Notes under the pieces: model-generated
Database searches by the model: none
What the model was told of the DNA's origin: nothing
The model's input: only the letters and a program-made list of their open reading frames with translations
Position numbers and translations under genes: made by a program
Origin: Shimia sp.
GTDB taxonomy: Bacteria; Pseudomonadota; Alphaproteobacteria; Rhodobacterales; Rhodobacteraceae
Reading direction: 5' to 3'
Length of the DNA: 62,580 nucleotides
Assembly (NCBI GenBank): GCA_024224295.1
Contig: JAAENN010000188.1
Coordinates: 1 to 62,580 of the forward strand
Shown here: positions 7,989 to 18,252 of the stretch, one piece after another
Numbering within the stretch: the stretch's first letter is position 1
Layout: each line of letters begins with the position of its first letter

Positions 7989-10900
7989 TTAACCCTGCAA
8001 CGAGCGTACTTCCAAGTCACCTTCTTCACGAGCCTTCATGGCGCGCGCAGCGGCGTGGGATGCTGCGGCCGTGGTGAAGTAAGGGATGCGGTCATACAGC
8101 GCCACGGAGCGGATTTCGCGGCTGTCGTTCACGGCTTGGGCGCCTTCGGTGGTGTTCATCACTAGAGACACGTCGCCGTTTTTCAGCACGTCCACGATGT
8201 TCGGGCGGCCTTCATAGACTTTATTGACCTTCTCACACGCCACGCCTTGCTCGTTCAGCCATGCGGCGGTGCCGGAGGTCGCGACAACCGAGAAGCCGAG
8301 ATCGATCAGGATGTTGGCTGCGTCCACCATGGTGACGGTTTTGTCGTCATCTTTGACCGAGATGAAGGCTTTACCTTCGGTTGGCAGCACCATGCCGGCG
8401 CCCATTTGTGCCTTCAGGAAAGCACGGGCAAAGGAGCGATCCCAACCCATGACTTCGCCGGTGGAGCGCATTTCTGGCCCAAGAATGGTGTCCACGCCCG
8501 GGAAGCGGGCGAAGGGCAGTACGGCTTCCTTCACAGAGAACCATGGCATATTGGGGTCGGCCAGGGTCATCTGATCCGCAATTGGCTGATCCTTGGAGGC
8601 GTCGAGTTCCACGTAAGGCTCACGTTTGGGGAAGTCAGCCAGTTTTTCGCCAGCCATGATGCGCGCGGCGATGGAGGCAATTGCGCTGTCGGTGGATTTG
8701 GCCACAAACGGCACAGTACGCGAAGCACGTGGGTTGACTTCGATCAGGTAGATCACGCCATCCTTCACAGCGAACTGGATGTTCATCAGGCCGACAACGT
8801 TGAGCGCAATCGCCAGTGCGTGGGTCTGGCGTTTGATTTCCTCAATCGTGGCGTCGTCCAATGAGTATGGCGGCAAGGAGCAAGCAGAGTCACCGGAGTG
8901 TACGCCAGCCTCTTCGATGTGCTGCATGATGCCCGAGATGTGCACATCTTTGCCGTCACAGAGCGCGTCCACATCTAGCTCAACCGCGCCAGACAGGTAG
9001 CTGTCGAGCAGCACCGGGCTGTCGCCAGACACAACCACGGCTTCGGCGATGTAGCGTTCCAGCTGTGCCATGTCGCGCACGATTTCCATTGCGCGGCCAC
9101 CCAGTACGTAAGACGGGCGGATCACCAGAGGAAAGCCGATGTCTTCGGCAATGGCCAGGGCTTGTGCGTCGGTGGAGGCAATGCCGTTTTTCGGCTGCTT
9201 CAGCTCCAGCTTGTTGACCAGCGCCTGGAAGCGCTCACGGTCCTCAGCGAGGTCGATGGCGTCTGGCGTGGTTCCAAGGATTGGAATGCCTTCAGCTTCC
9301 AGCGCGTTTGCGAGTTTCAGCGGGGTTTGACCGCCGAACTGTACGATCACGCCATGCAGAGCGCCGTTTTCCTGCTCCACACGTAGAATTTCCATCACGT
9401 GCTCAAAGGTGAGCGGCTCAAAATACAAACGGTCGGAGGTGTCATAGTCGGTGGACACGGTCTCTGGGTTGCAGTTGATCATGATGGTTTCGTAGCCCTG
9501 ATCCGTCAGCGCGTAGCAGGCGTGACAGCAGCAGTAGTCAAACTCGATCCCTTGGCCAATCCGGTTTGGACCGCCGCCCAGAATAACAACTTTCTTGCGA
9601 TCAGAGGGGCGTGCCTCACATTCCACGTCACCCATCATTGGGGTTTCGTAGGTGGAGTACATGTAAGGGGTTTGCGCTTCAAATTCTGCAGCACAGGTAT
9701 CGATGCGTTTGAACACAGCCGTGACGCCCAGACCGGTGCGCGCTTTACGCACGTCGGTTTCTGCGAGGCCGGTCAGTTTAGCGAGGCGGGCGTCAGAGAA
9801 GCCCAGCATTTTGAGCTGGCGCATGGCCTTCTCATTTGTAGGCAGACCGTTTGCAGCCACCTCGGCTTCGGCGTCCACAATCTCGCGGATGCGGTCGAGG
9901 AACCAAGGGTCAAACATGGTGACGTTGTGGATTTCATCGTTTGTCAGACCATGACGCATGGCTTGCGCGATGGTGCGCATGCGGTCAGGTGTTGCCGCAC
10001 TGATGGCTTTGGTCACAGCGGCTTTGTCAGGCGCACCTTCGATTTCGACCTCGTCAAATCCAGTCAGGCCGCTTTCCATTGAGGCGAGGGCCTTCTGCAT
10101 GGATTCGTGGATGGTGCGGCCAATGGACATGGCTTCGCCCACGGATTTCATCGCGGTGGTCAGATTTGGCTCAGAGCCGGGGAACTTCTCAAACGCAAAT
10201 TTCGGGATCTTGGTGACAACGTAGTCGATGGTCGGTTCAAAGGACGCAGGAGTCACTTTGGTGATGTCGTTGTCGAGCTCGTCCAGCGTGTAGCCCACAG
10301 CGAGTTTTGCCGCGATTTTTGCAATGGGGAAGCCGGTGGCTTTGGAGGCCAGAGCAGACGAGCGGCTCACACGGGGGTTCATTTCGATCACAACCATGCG
10401 GCCGTCCGCTGGGTTGACCGACCATTGCACGTTGGAGCCGCCGGTTTCCACGCCGATCTCACGCAGCACGTTGATCGAGTGATTGCGCATGATCTGGTAT
10501 TCTTTGTCAGTCAGGGTCAGGGCAGGGGCCACAGTGATGGAGTCACCCGTGTGCACGCCCATCGGGTCGACGTTTTCGATCGCACAAACGATGATGGCGT
10601 TGTCCGCGCGGTCGCGCACGACCTCCATCTCGTATTCTTTCCAACCCAGCAGGCTTTCATCCACGAGGATTTGGTTCACTGGGGACGCGTCCATGCCGGT
10701 GCGGCAGAAGTGGATGTAGTCGTCACGGTTATAAGCCACACCACCACCGGTGCCGCCCATGGTGAAGGCAGGGCGGATGATGGCTGGCAGGCCAATGTCG
10801 TCGAGTTCTTCCAGCGCGAGGCGGATGCCTTCGTCCAGATCGGCGGAACCGTCGTCTTTCTTCGGTGCGGTTACAATGGAAGCACGAGGGTTTTCGATGC

Positions 10901-11318
10901 CCAGCCGGTCCATGGCTTCGCGGAAGAGTTTGCGGTCTTCGGCCATCTCAATGGCGTTTCGGTCCGCGCCGATCATTTCCACGCCAAATTTTTCCAGCAC
11001 GCCCATTTCTTCGACCGCCAGTGCGGTGTTCAGGCCGGTTTGGCCACCCATGGTGGGCAATAGTGCGTCGGGGCGCTCTTTTTCGATGATCTTGGCGACG
11101 ATCTCCGGCGTGATCGGCTCAATGTAGGTTGCGTCTGCCATGTTGGGGTCGGTCATAATCGTCGCTGGGTTGGAGTTCACCAGGATGACGCGATATCCCT
11201 CTTCTCGCAGCGCTTTACACGCTTGCGCGCCGGAGTAGTCAAATTCACAGGCTTGGCCAATCACGATGGGGCCGGCCCCGATGATCATGATCGAGGAGAT
11301 GTCGGTTCTTTTGGGCAT
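7989..11318 (-). CDS. carB: Carbamoyl-phosphate synthase large subunit
   Basis: A 1109-residue enzyme that makes carbamoyl phosphate from bicarbonate, ATP and ammonia delivered by CarA, for pyrimidine and arginine synthesis. The start is ATG 11318 ([16 protein letters not shown]) with GAGGT 6 nt upstream. It has the expected duplicated layout: pre-ATP-grasp and ATP-grasp half 1 ([46 protein letters not shown]), half 2 ([44 protein letters not shown]), and a C-terminal allosteric MGS-like domain from about residue 960 ([10 protein letters not shown]). carA is not in the window. The gene has its own terminator, and its last 28 codons exist as a decayed copy at 6560-6650. Confidence 0.99.
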   Translation of the reverse strand: MPKRTDISSIMIIGAGPIVIGQACEFDYSGAQACKALREEGYRVILVNSNPATIMTDPNMADATYIEPITPEIVAKIIEKERPDALLPTMGGQTGLNTALAVEEMGVLEKFGVEMIGADRNAIEMAEDRKLFREAMDRLGIENPRASIVTAPKKDDGSADLDEGIRLALEELDDIGLPAIIRPAFTMGGTGGGVAYNRDDYIHFCRTGMDASPVNQILVDESLLGWKEYEMEVVRDRADNAIIVCAIENVDPMGVHTGDSITVAPALTLTDKEYQIMRNHSINVLREIGVETGGSNVQWSVNPADGRMVVIEMNPRVSRSSALASKATGFPIAKIAAKLAVGYTLDELDNDITKVTPASFEPTIDYVVTKIPKFAFEKFPGSEPNLTTAMKSVGEAMSIGRTIHESMQKALASMESGLTGFDEVEIEGAPDKAAVTKAISAATPDRMRTIAQAMRHGLTNDEIHNVTMFDPWFLDRIREIVDAEAEVAANGLPTNEKAMRQLKMLGFSDARLAKLTGLAETDVRKARTGLGVTAVFKRIDTCAAEFEAQTPYMYSTYETPMMGDVECEARPSDRKKVVILGGGPNRIGQGIEFDYCCCHACYALTDQGYETIMINCNPETVSTDYDTSDRLYFEPLTFEHVMEILRVEQENGALHGVIVQFGGQTPLKLANALEAEGIPILGTTPDAIDLAEDRERFQALVNKLELKQPKNGIASTDAQALAIAEDIGFPLVIRPSYVLGGRAMEIVRDMAQLERYIAEAVVVSGDSPVLLDSYLSGAVELDVDALCDGKDVHISGIMQHIEEAGVHSGDSACSLPPYSLDDATIEEIKRQTHALAIALNVVGLMNIQFAVKDGVIYLIEVNPRASRTVPFVAKSTDSAIASIAARIMAGEKLADFPKREPYVELDASKDQPIADQMTLADPNMPWFSVKEAVLPFARFPGVDTILGPEMRSTGEVMGWDRSFARAFLKAQMGAGMVLPTEGKAFISVKDDDKTVTMVDAANILIDLGFSVVATSGTAAWLNEQGVACEKVNKVYEGRPNIVDVLKNGDVSLVMNTTEGAQAVNDSREIRSVALYDRIPYFTTAAASHAAARAMKAREEGDLEVRSLQG

Positions 11319-11519
11319 GGTGGACCTCGGGCTGGTGGCAGCGATGTCTTGGCGGGCAGGAGTCGCCAAATACGCAAATTGTCGTGCGTTATACGGATCA
11401 GAGGGGCGGGCGCAAGGGGGATCGGAAATTTGTCGTCAAGCGCCGCAATTGACCACTGTTTTTTAATAAAATGCAACGTATATGGCTGGCAAGGAACTAT
11501 CACCGACCGGGGGGCGGAC

Positions 11520-12644
11520 ATGCAGATTCGGTTTGACCATGGGCCAGACAGCGCTGCGACGCTGTTTTCAAAGCCAGAACATGTGATTTCGATCACCGAT
11601 CCCAATGAAGTTGATATGGCCTTTGAGGTACTCAATCAGGCGCAGGAGGCCGGGTTTTGGCTGGCGGGCTATGTCAGCTATGAGCTGGGTTACGTATTGG
11701 AACCAAAGCTGCGGCGGTTGTTGCCCAAGACACGACGGGTGCCTCTGATCAACTTTGGTGTGTTTCGTGCGCCCGAGGTGGTGGGGCGGTTGCCAAGAGA
11801 CGGCTGGTTTGAACTGAACCCATTTGAGCCACGCTGGAGTGCGGCGACCTATCGGGCGGCGTTTGACCGGGTGCGCGGACTTATTGGTGCTGGAGACATC
11901 TATCAGGCCAATCTGACCTTCCCTATGGACGCGAAATTTCAAGGTGATCCCTTGGCGCTCTACGGTGCCTTGGCGGCGCGACAGGCTGTGGGACACGGGG
12001 CCGTTGTACGTCAGGAGGGAATGCCCGACATTCTGTCCCGATCTCCTGAGTTGTTCTTTCGTACCGACGGTAGGGGAGGGATCGAGACGCGACCAATGAA
12101 AGGGACGCAGCCACGCAGCGATGACGCGCAAGAGGACGCGCGTCGGCGGCAGTGGTTGGCGACGGATGAAAAGAACCGGGCCGAGAACCTGATGATTGTC
12201 GACCTGCTGCGCAATGACATCAGCCGCGTGAGCAAACCGGGGTCGGTGCATGTGCCAAAGCTGTTTGAGATCGAGAGCTACGCTACCGTGCATCAGATGA
12301 CGTCGACCGTGGCCGCCGAGTTGCAAGATGACGTGCGTTTGGCGGATATTCTGAAAGCGTTGTTCCCGTGTGGATCGATCACTGGCGCGCCGAAGCTGCG
12401 CGCGACGGAGATCCTGCGCGATCTGGAACCCTGGCCGCGTGAGATTTACTGTGGCTCGATTGGTTGGGCTGCGCCGGATGGGCGGTCTGAGTTTAGTGTG
12501 GCGATCCGCACATTGATGGCACAAGCTGGACAGATGACATTGAATGTGGGTGGTGGCGTTGTCTGGGACAGCACCGCACCGGATGAATATGAGGAAGCGC
12601 TGTGGAAAGCACGGTTTGCACAGTTCCAGCCGGAACCCGCCTGA
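11520..12644 (+). CDS. pabB: Aminodeoxychorismate synthase component I
   Basis: A 374-residue chorismate-binding enzyme that, with a PabA glutaminase, converts chorismate to 4-amino-4-deoxychorismate for folate synthesis. The frame is open far upstream, but ATG 11520 (MQIRFDHGPDSA) matches the family N-terminus. It shows GDIYQANLTFP, SRSPELFFR, TRPMKGTQPR, the DLLRNDISR metal-site helix and FPCGSITGAPK. PIKGT in anthranilate-type enzymes corresponds to PMKGT here, which fits PabB and not TrpE. It overlaps pabC by 43 nt, so the two are translationally coupled. No pabA is adjacent. Confidence 0.93.
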   Translation: MQIRFDHGPDSAATLFSKPEHVISITDPNEVDMAFEVLNQAQEAGFWLAGYVSYELGYVLEPKLRRLLPKTRRVPLINFGVFRAPEVVGRLPRDGWFELNPFEPRWSAATYRAAFDRVRGLIGAGDIYQANLTFPMDAKFQGDPLALYGALAARQAVGHGAVVRQEGMPDILSRSPELFFRTDGRGGIETRPMKGTQPRSDDAQEDARRRQWLATDEKNRAENLMIVDLLRNDISRVSKPGSVHVPKLFEIESYATVHQMTSTVAAELQDDVRLADILKALFPCGSITGAPKLRATEILRDLEPWPREIYCGSIGWAAPDGRSEFSVAIRTLMAQAGQMTLNVGGGVVWDSTAPDEYEEALWKARFAQFQPEPA

Positions 12645-13246
12645 TTGAGACGTTTGGTTATCGACCAGGGCAGGGGATTGCGCGGTTGAACTTGCATTTG
12701 GAGCGGCTGGCGCGGTCGGCGCGGGCGTTGGGCTTTATGTTTGATCCTGCAAAAGTGGCCGAGGCGATTGATGCGCTGAGCGGAGAGGTGGCGTTGCGTT
12801 GTCGTTTGACGCTTGGCGCTGACGGCGATGTCGAGATAACGACAGCAGCGTTGCCTGCGTTAGCGGACCAATGGACAGTGCGGATTGCCTCAGAGCGGTT
12901 GCGTTCGGATGATGGGCTATTGCGGCACAAGACAACGCGGCGCGAGATGTATGACCGTTGGCGTTCTGCGCTGCCAGACGGCGTGCAGGAGTGGCTGTTT
13001 CTCAATGAGCGCGGAGAGCTGTGCGAGGGCACGATCACAAATGTGGTGTTGACCATGCCGGATGGGGTGCGCCTGACGCCAGCGTTATCTTCGGGGTGTT
13101 TGCCGGGGGTGTATCGGCAGAGTTTGTTGGATGCCGGCGTGGTGCAGGAGGCGATTTTGACGGTAGATGACCTAGGATCAGCAAAGGATATCGTTCTCAC
13201 GAATGCATCGCGTGGGGAAATTCACGTGAATTGGGGCGAGTTGTAA
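12602..13246 (+). CDS. pabC: Aminodeoxychorismate lyase-like class IV aminotransferase
   Basis: A 214-residue fold-type IV PLP enzyme expected to release pyruvate from aminodeoxychorismate and give 4-aminobenzoate. It starts with GTG 12602 inside the end of pabB (43-nt overlap, other frame). The likely PLP lysine lies in LRHKTTRREMY. The Glu and the phosphate-binding segment of class IV enzymes appear as ERGELCEGTITNVV, and the SSGCLPGVYR turn follows. It is somewhat shorter than E. coli PabC (about 269), because the N-terminal strand region is reduced, as is common in PabB-linked alphaproteobacterial versions. The position directly after pabB supports the role. Confidence 0.87.
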   Translation: MESTVCTVPAGTRLIETFGYRPGQGIARLNLHLERLARSARALGFMFDPAKVAEAIDALSGEVALRCRLTLGADGDVEITTAALPALADQWTVRIASERLRSDDGLLRHKTTRREMYDRWRSALPDGVQEWLFLNERGELCEGTITNVVLTMPDGVRLTPALSSGCLPGVYRQSLLDAGVVQEAILTVDDLGSAKDIVLTNASRGEIHVNWGEL

Positions 13247-13257
13247 GCTCGGACCGC

Positions 13258-13367
13258 GCCCTGGCCTCCGCCCGTTCAAGCCTGAATTGATCCATCGGAT
13301 CAATTCCTGGACGACTTTCACTCCCCACGGGAGGCGCTTTCAGCCCCCACCCAGGGTCAGGCGCGAT
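13258..13367. repeat. Intergenic repeat element, copy 1
   Basis: The GC-rich gene-free stretch between pabC and aspS ends in gggaggcgcttt...cccacccagggtcaggcg. The last 18 bases (13346-13363) are identical to 26261-26278, and the preceding gggagg-gcgc block is also shared. A short hairpin gatccatcggatc (about 13290-13302) lies inside. I read it as a dispersed structured intergenic repeat, partly eroded compared with copy 2. Confidence 0.55.
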
Positions 13368-13415
13368 CCTAGGCGTTTTTGCTCCCCTTTTTCCGCGCAA
13401 ACCTGCGCCGTTCCC

Positions 13416-13452
13416 TTGACTTTGTCGGCCCAAAAAGGTGTATCGGGCCGAC
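13416..13452 (+). promoter_or_regulatory. Likely aspS promoter overlapped by an inverted repeat
   Basis: A -35-like TTGACT (13416-13421) and a weak -10-like TGTATC (13439-13444) are 17 nt apart, upstream of aspS. An 8-bp perfect inverted repeat gtcggccc/gggccgac (13424-13431 with 13445-13452) brackets the -10 box. It could be an operator or an early mRNA hairpin. Confidence 0.45.
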
Positions 13453-13484
13453 TGTAGTTATTCACCCTGAAAGAGGGCCCGCAC

Positions 13485-15341
13485 ATGCACGCCTATCGCA
13501 GCCATACCTGCGCCGACTTGACCAAAACCAACGTGGGCGAAACCGTCCGCCTGTCCGGCTGGGTGCACCGCATCCGTGACCATGGCGGCATTCTGTTTGT
13601 CGACCTGCGTGACCACTATGGCATCACTCAGGTGCTCTGCGATCCGGATAGCCCGGTTTTCTCCGAGTTGGAGAAGGTGCGCAGCGAGTGGTGTATCCGC
13701 ATCGACGGCAACGTAAAGGCGCGTGATCCGGAACTGGTGAACGACAAGATCCCAACCGGTGAGGTTGAGGTGTTTGTGCGTGATCTGGAAGTGCTGGGTG
13801 CGGCGGACGAGCTGCCGCTTCTGGTGTTTGGCGATCAGGAATACCCGGAAGAGACCCGTCTGAAGTATCGCTTCCTTGACCTGCGTCGTGAGCAGATGCA
13901 GCAGAACATGACCATGCGTGCGGACGTTGTAATGTCCATGCGCAAGCGCATGTGGGACAAGGGCTTCCGCGAGTATCAGACGCCGATCATCACCGCGTCT
14001 TCGCCAGAAGGTGCGCGCGACTTCCTCGTGCCGTCCCGTATTCACCCGGGCAAATTCTATGCGCTGCCACAGGCCCCACAGCAGTTCAAACAGCTGATGA
14101 TGGTTGCGGGTTTTGACAAGTATTTCCAGATTGCACCGTGCTTCCGTGACGAAGACCCGCGTGCGGACCGGTCTCCAACTGACTTCTACCAGCTCGATAT
14201 GGAGATGTCCTTTGTGGAGCAGCAGGACGTCTTTGACACCATCTCGCCAGTGATCGCGGGTGTGTTTGAAGAGTTTGGTGGTGGTCGCAAGGTGGATGCG
14301 CCAAATGAATGGCCGCAGATCCCTTATGCCGAAGCGGCGCTGAAATATGGCTCTGACAAGCCTGACCTGCGCAACCCGATTGAGATGCAGGTGGTGTCTG
14401 AGCACTTTGCGGGTTCCGGCTTTGCGATCTTTGCCAAGCTGCTGGAGCAGGAAGGCACCGAAGTGCGGGCGATCCCTGCGCCAACCGGCGGCTCGCGCAA
14501 GTTCTGTGACCGTATGAACAAGTTTGCCCAAGGCGAAGGCCTGCCGGGTATGGGCTACATCTTCTGGCGTAAGCAGTCTGCGGACACCATTGCGCAGGAG
14601 CAGGGCATCTCTGTGAAAGAGGTGAACGCGAAGATCAAAGCCGGTGAGATCGTTCTGGGCGAAGAAGCTGCCGGTCCGCTGGCCAAAAACATCGGCCCCG
14701 AGCGCACTGAGGCGATCCGTCAGCAGTTGGGGTTGGGTGTGGGCGATGCGGCCTTCTTCCTTGGTGGCAAGCCAAAGGCGTTTGAAGCTGTTGCAGGCCG
14801 TGCGCGCAACGTGATTGGCGAAGAGCTGGGTCTGATTGACAAAGACCGCTTTGCCTTTGCCTGGATTGTGGATTTCCCGATCTATGAGGCAGATGAAGAA
14901 AGCGGTAAAATTGACTTTGAACACAACCCGTTCTCCATGCCACAGGGTGGTCTGGACGCTCTGAACGGTGATCCGTTGGCTGTAAAAGGCTATCAGTATG
15001 ACCTCGCCTGTAACGGCTATGAGCTGGTGTCTGGTGCGATCCGGAACCACATGCCTGAGGTGATGTTGAAAGCGTTTGAGATTGCGGGATATGACGAGAA
15101 TGAAGTGAAAGAGCGCTTTGGCGCGCTTTACAAAGCGTTTTCTTATGGTGCCCCGCCACACGGTGGTTGTGCCGCTGGTGTCGACCGCATTGTGATGCTG
15201 CTGGCGGATCAACAGAACATCCGCGAAGTCATGATGTTCCCGATGAACCAGCGCGCCGAAGATCTGATGATGAACGCGCCAAACGATCCGTCCAGCGATC
15301 AACTGATGGAACTGGGCCTGCGGGTGATCCCGCAGGAGTGA
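13485..15341 (+). CDS. aspS: Aspartyl-tRNA synthetase, predicted non-discriminating (Asp/Asn) type
   Basis: A 618-residue class IIb synthetase with the bacterial layout: N-terminal OB-fold anticodon domain (residues 1-105), catalytic core with [29 protein letters not shown] and motif 3 ([17 protein letters not shown]), and the inserted GAD domain between about 290 and 420. His33 in [10 protein letters not shown] corresponds to the anticodon-domain His of non-discriminating AspRS enzymes; discriminating ones usually have Leu there. Such enzymes also make Asp-tRNA-Asn for amidation by GatCAB. ATG 13485 follows a GAGGG site. It stands as a single gene with its own promoter and terminator. Confidence 0.98.
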   Translation: MHAYRSHTCADLTKTNVGETVRLSGWVHRIRDHGGILFVDLRDHYGITQVLCDPDSPVFSELEKVRSEWCIRIDGNVKARDPELVNDKIPTGEVEVFVRDLEVLGAADELPLLVFGDQEYPEETRLKYRFLDLRREQMQQNMTMRADVVMSMRKRMWDKGFREYQTPIITASSPEGARDFLVPSRIHPGKFYALPQAPQQFKQLMMVAGFDKYFQIAPCFRDEDPRADRSPTDFYQLDMEMSFVEQQDVFDTISPVIAGVFEEFGGGRKVDAPNEWPQIPYAEAALKYGSDKPDLRNPIEMQVVSEHFAGSGFAIFAKLLEQEGTEVRAIPAPTGGSRKFCDRMNKFAQGEGLPGMGYIFWRKQSADTIAQEQGISVKEVNAKIKAGEIVLGEEAAGPLAKNIGPERTEAIRQQLGLGVGDAAFFLGGKPKAFEAVAGRARNVIGEELGLIDKDRFAFAWIVDFPIYEADEESGKIDFEHNPFSMPQGGLDALNGDPLAVKGYQYDLACNGYELVSGAIRNHMPEVMLKAFEIAGYDENEVKERFGALYKAFSYGAPPHGGCAAGVDRIVMLLADQQNIREVMMFPMNQRAEDLMMNAPNDPSSDQLMELGLRVIPQE

Positions 15342-15369
15342 TCCTGTCGCGACATTGCAAAGACAATAG

Positions 15370-15404
15370 CCGCCTGCGACTCTGTCGTGGGCGGTTTTCT
15401 TTTG
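15370..15404 (+). terminator. aspS terminator
   Basis: An 11-bp stem including two G-T wobble pairs (15370-15380 with 15384-15394), a 3-nt loop and then ttttctttt, 29 nt after the aspS stop. Confidence 0.85.
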
Positions 15405-15529
15405 GGCGACGGAAATTAGGCGGAGTTTCATAGTACTTTGGCGCGATGCTTTACAGCGCGTGTCAGCGTGCGCGCTATATGGTAGGAAGGAAATGCCCAA
15501 ATAGCGCGGGAAATGAGGAGCACGCGGAA

Positions 15530-16930
15530 TTGGTTTTTGACTCTGACATGGCTCAGACACGTTTTGGCTACGGTCGGTCGCCTAGAGTGGCTGGTCCTCG
15601 AGATGTGGACGAAATGGTGGCAAGGTTGCGCGGCGCGGAGGCGCCCTTGGCTGATGCCGACATACCCTCAGATGCCGAGATGCGCCAAAGGATCGCCGAT
15701 TTGACTGCTATGCGGCGGACGTATCGCAAGGCGGACGAAGGGAGCACGGAAAGGGGGCGGTTGAAGCAAAAGTACAATGCCGCCCGTCGTGCCACACGTG
15801 AAGACGTGGCCGGGTGGATCGGAGTGACTTTAGCCCGCCGCGTTTGGAGTCCGGATGGTTTGCGGGAGCGGTTGGTTGCCTTTTGGGCGGACCATTTTTC
15901 GGCACCCGGGAAAAACGAGCAGTTCCGCTTTATTGCCCCGACGTATGTGGCAAATGCGGTGCGTCCATTTGTGGCCGCGCGCTTTGAAGAGATGTTGATC
16001 TCCGCAGCGCTGCACCCGCAAATGCTGCATTATCTGGATCAGAATTCTTCCATTGGTCCAAATAGTTCCATGGCGAGGGCACGGCCGGAAAAGACCCTCG
16101 GCCTCAACGAGAATCTCGCCCGCGAGGTTTTGGAGCTCCATACTCTCGGGGTTGGTGCGGCGTATGCGCAGCATGACGTGCGCCAATTGGCTGAGCTGTT
16201 GGCGGGTATTACCACCAACCCTAAGAAAGGCGTGGTTTATGTGACAAAGCGGACCGAGCCGGGGTCCCATACTGTGCTTGGCAAAGAGTATGGCACACGA
16301 CGTGCGCGGATTTCGGATGTGAAAGAGGTGCTGCGCGACTTGGCACGGCATCCGGATACGGCGCGCCATATAAGCCGAAAGCTGGCGGTGCATTTTGTCT
16401 CTGAGCAGCCAGATGAAGATTTGCTGGTGTCGATGGCGGTGCGCTATCTGGAAACAGACGGTGATCTGGCGGAGGTCGTGGAGGCGATGTTGCGCCATCC
16501 GGCGTCTTGGCGCCCTGTTGGGGAAGGCAGTGGTAACTTTAAACAGCCAGACCTGTTCCTTTCGTCAGCCTTGCGGGCCTTAGCTGTGCCTGAACGTGCG
16601 CTTACTGGCGTCAAAGCCAATCAATTGAACCGTTTGCTGGGGACGCCATTGCGCACCATGGGGCAGCCGTGGCGACGTCCCATTGGACCCGACGGTTTTG
16701 CCGAAGAAGACAGCCACTGGATCACTGCACAGGGAATGGCGGCGCGTTTGCAATGGGCGTTGAGCGTACCAACAGCCGTGGTGGATGAGTTGCCGGATCC
16801 GCGCGCGTTTGTGGAGACTGCGCTCGGACCACAGGCCCCAGCAGCGGTGCGGTTTGCGGCAGAGGCGGCTGAAAACCGCCGGGAAGGTATTGCGCTGGTG
16901 CTGATGTCTCCGGCGTTCCAGCGGGTTTGA
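15530..16930 (+). CDS. DUF1800 family protein
   Basis: A 466-residue member of the DUF1800 family, whose biochemical role is not established. I favour TTG 15530 as start, because GAGGAG lies 9 nt upstream and it gives the usual N-terminus (VFDSDMAQTRFGYGRSP); ATG 15548 is the alternative. Conserved family segments are visible: RFGYGRSP, FWADHFSAPG, LNENLAREVLELHTLGVG, the HPDTARHISRKLAVHFV helix and the C-terminal ALVLMSPAFQ. It is followed 10 nt later by a DUF1501 gene, the pairing usual for this family, so the two probably act together outside the cytoplasm. No classical signal peptide is seen on this one. Confidence 0.9.
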   Translation: MVFDSDMAQTRFGYGRSPRVAGPRDVDEMVARLRGAEAPLADADIPSDAEMRQRIADLTAMRRTYRKADEGSTERGRLKQKYNAARRATREDVAGWIGVTLARRVWSPDGLRERLVAFWADHFSAPGKNEQFRFIAPTYVANAVRPFVAARFEEMLISAALHPQMLHYLDQNSSIGPNSSMARARPEKTLGLNENLAREVLELHTLGVGAAYAQHDVRQLAELLAGITTNPKKGVVYVTKRTEPGSHTVLGKEYGTRRARISDVKEVLRDLARHPDTARHISRKLAVHFVSEQPDEDLLVSMAVRYLETDGDLAEVVEAMLRHPASWRPVGEGSGNFKQPDLFLSSALRALAVPERALTGVKANQLNRLLGTPLRTMGQPWRRPIGPDGFAEEDSHWITAQGMAARLQWALSVPTAVVDELPDPRAFVETALGPQAPAAVRFAAEAAENRREGIALVLMSPAFQRV

Positions 16931-16940
16931 GGAGGCAGGC

Positions 16941-18188
16941 ATGGGCAAAACAGACATGAACCGTCGAATGTTTCTTGGCCGTGGATTGGCCGTTGGCTGT
17001 TCATTGGCGGCGAGCCCGATGCTCACACCCGTGAGTTTTGCCGCGACCGGTGGAGAAAACCGTTTGGTGGTCATCATTTTGCGCGGTGGCTTGGACGGTT
17101 TGGATTTGTTGCAGCCTGCCGACAGAGGATTACAAGTGCTGCGACCGACTTTGGCAGCGCGAAAGCCCACAGGCCTTGAGGTCACCGGCGGGGCCATGTT
17201 GCATCAGGCCTGCGCTCCGCTCTGGCCGTTGTGGCAGGCGGGCGAGCTGGCGTTTGTCCAAGGTGTATCAACCCCTTACCGCAACAAACGCAGTCATTTT
17301 GACGGGCAGGATTATCTGGAGGCAGGCACGGCAAGTCTCAATGGTTCCGGGCGGAAGGATGGGTGGCTTAACCGGATGCTGCAAAATATGCCGGGTAGTG
17401 AAATGCGCACCGCCTTTGCTGTGGGCGCGGATCCGATGTTGCTGAGCCGTGGAGATGCGCCTGTGGAGACTTGGTCGCCGGATGTGGGGTTTGTGCTGTC
17501 AAGCCAGGGGGCGCGACTGTTGGAGCTGACGATGGAGCGTGATCCGCAGATGGCACTCGTTATGAAACGGGCGCTGTTGTTGGCTGGTGAGGGTGGGGGT
17601 GGTGCCATGACTGCAGATGACGCAGATACGATGGGCGCACTAGAAGACATGATGGACGCGCAGATGAATCCCAACGGCAAGGGGGCAGCGAAATCGCATG
17701 TGCGGGTGGCGGAGTTTGCGGCAGGGCAATTGCGAGCAGCGGCGCGAGTTGCGTGTTTTTCCATTGGCGGGTGGGATACGCACGCCAATCAGGCCCGCGC
17801 GTTGCGCATACCTTTGACCCGTTTAAGTGACAGCCTGCTGGCGCTGAAGGCTGGCGTGGGCGCCAAAGTCTGGGAGCGCACAACGGTGTTGGCAATGACG
17901 GAGTTCGGTCGCACTGTGGCTGAGAATGGCACCAAGGGAACGGATCACGGCACCGGCGGCATGATGGTCTTAGCTGGTGGTGCGATCCGAGGACAGACGG
18001 TGCACGGCCATTTGGCAGGCTTTGAAGAAGTCGATCTGTTCCAAGGGCGGGATTTGATGCCGACCGATGACGTGCGCCGTTACGCGGCCTGGGCCATTCG
18101 CGAGAGTTTTGGTTTGGACCGTTTTACGCTGGAGAGCGTGGTGTTTCCAGGGGTGCAGATGGGCGATGCGCCTCGATTGTTGGCTTAA
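16941..18188 (+). CDS. DUF1501 family protein with Tat signal
   Basis: A 415-residue protein starting at ATG 16941 behind a strong AGGAGG site. The N-terminus is a twin-arginine signal (NRRMFLGRG, hydrophobic stretch, cleavage near SFAATG), so it is exported folded. The body belongs to DUF1501, distantly related to alkaline phosphatase/sulfatase folds. Typical segments are ILRGGLDGLDLL, YRNKRSHFDGQDYLEAG, SIGGWDTHANQ and MTEFGRTVAENG..GTDHGTGG. The His and Asp residues in the last two could bind metal. It forms a two-gene operon with the preceding DUF1800 gene. The substrate is unknown. Confidence 0.92.
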   Translation: MGKTDMNRRMFLGRGLAVGCSLAASPMLTPVSFAATGGENRLVVIILRGGLDGLDLLQPADRGLQVLRPTLAARKPTGLEVTGGAMLHQACAPLWPLWQAGELAFVQGVSTPYRNKRSHFDGQDYLEAGTASLNGSGRKDGWLNRMLQNMPGSEMRTAFAVGADPMLLSRGDAPVETWSPDVGFVLSSQGARLLELTMERDPQMALVMKRALLLAGEGGGGAMTADDADTMGALEDMMDAQMNPNGKGAAKSHVRVAEFAAGQLRAAARVACFSIGGWDTHANQARALRIPLTRLSDSLLALKAGVGAKVWERTTVLAMTEFGRTVAENGTKGTDHGTGGMMVLAGGAIRGQTVHGHLAGFEEVDLFQGRDLMPTDDVRRYAAWAIRESFGLDRFTLESVVFPGVQMGDAPRLLA

Positions 18189-18252
18189 GTCAGAAGGGCT
18201 TGGCGCGCGGCGTATGCTGTGCCACTACTTGGGCAACTGAAGGATACCGCCC

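Noticed and set aside
13458..15560. 700-codon minus-strand open frame
   Set aside because: Exact antisense of aspS, rich in His/Arg/Leu, with no ribosome site or family features.
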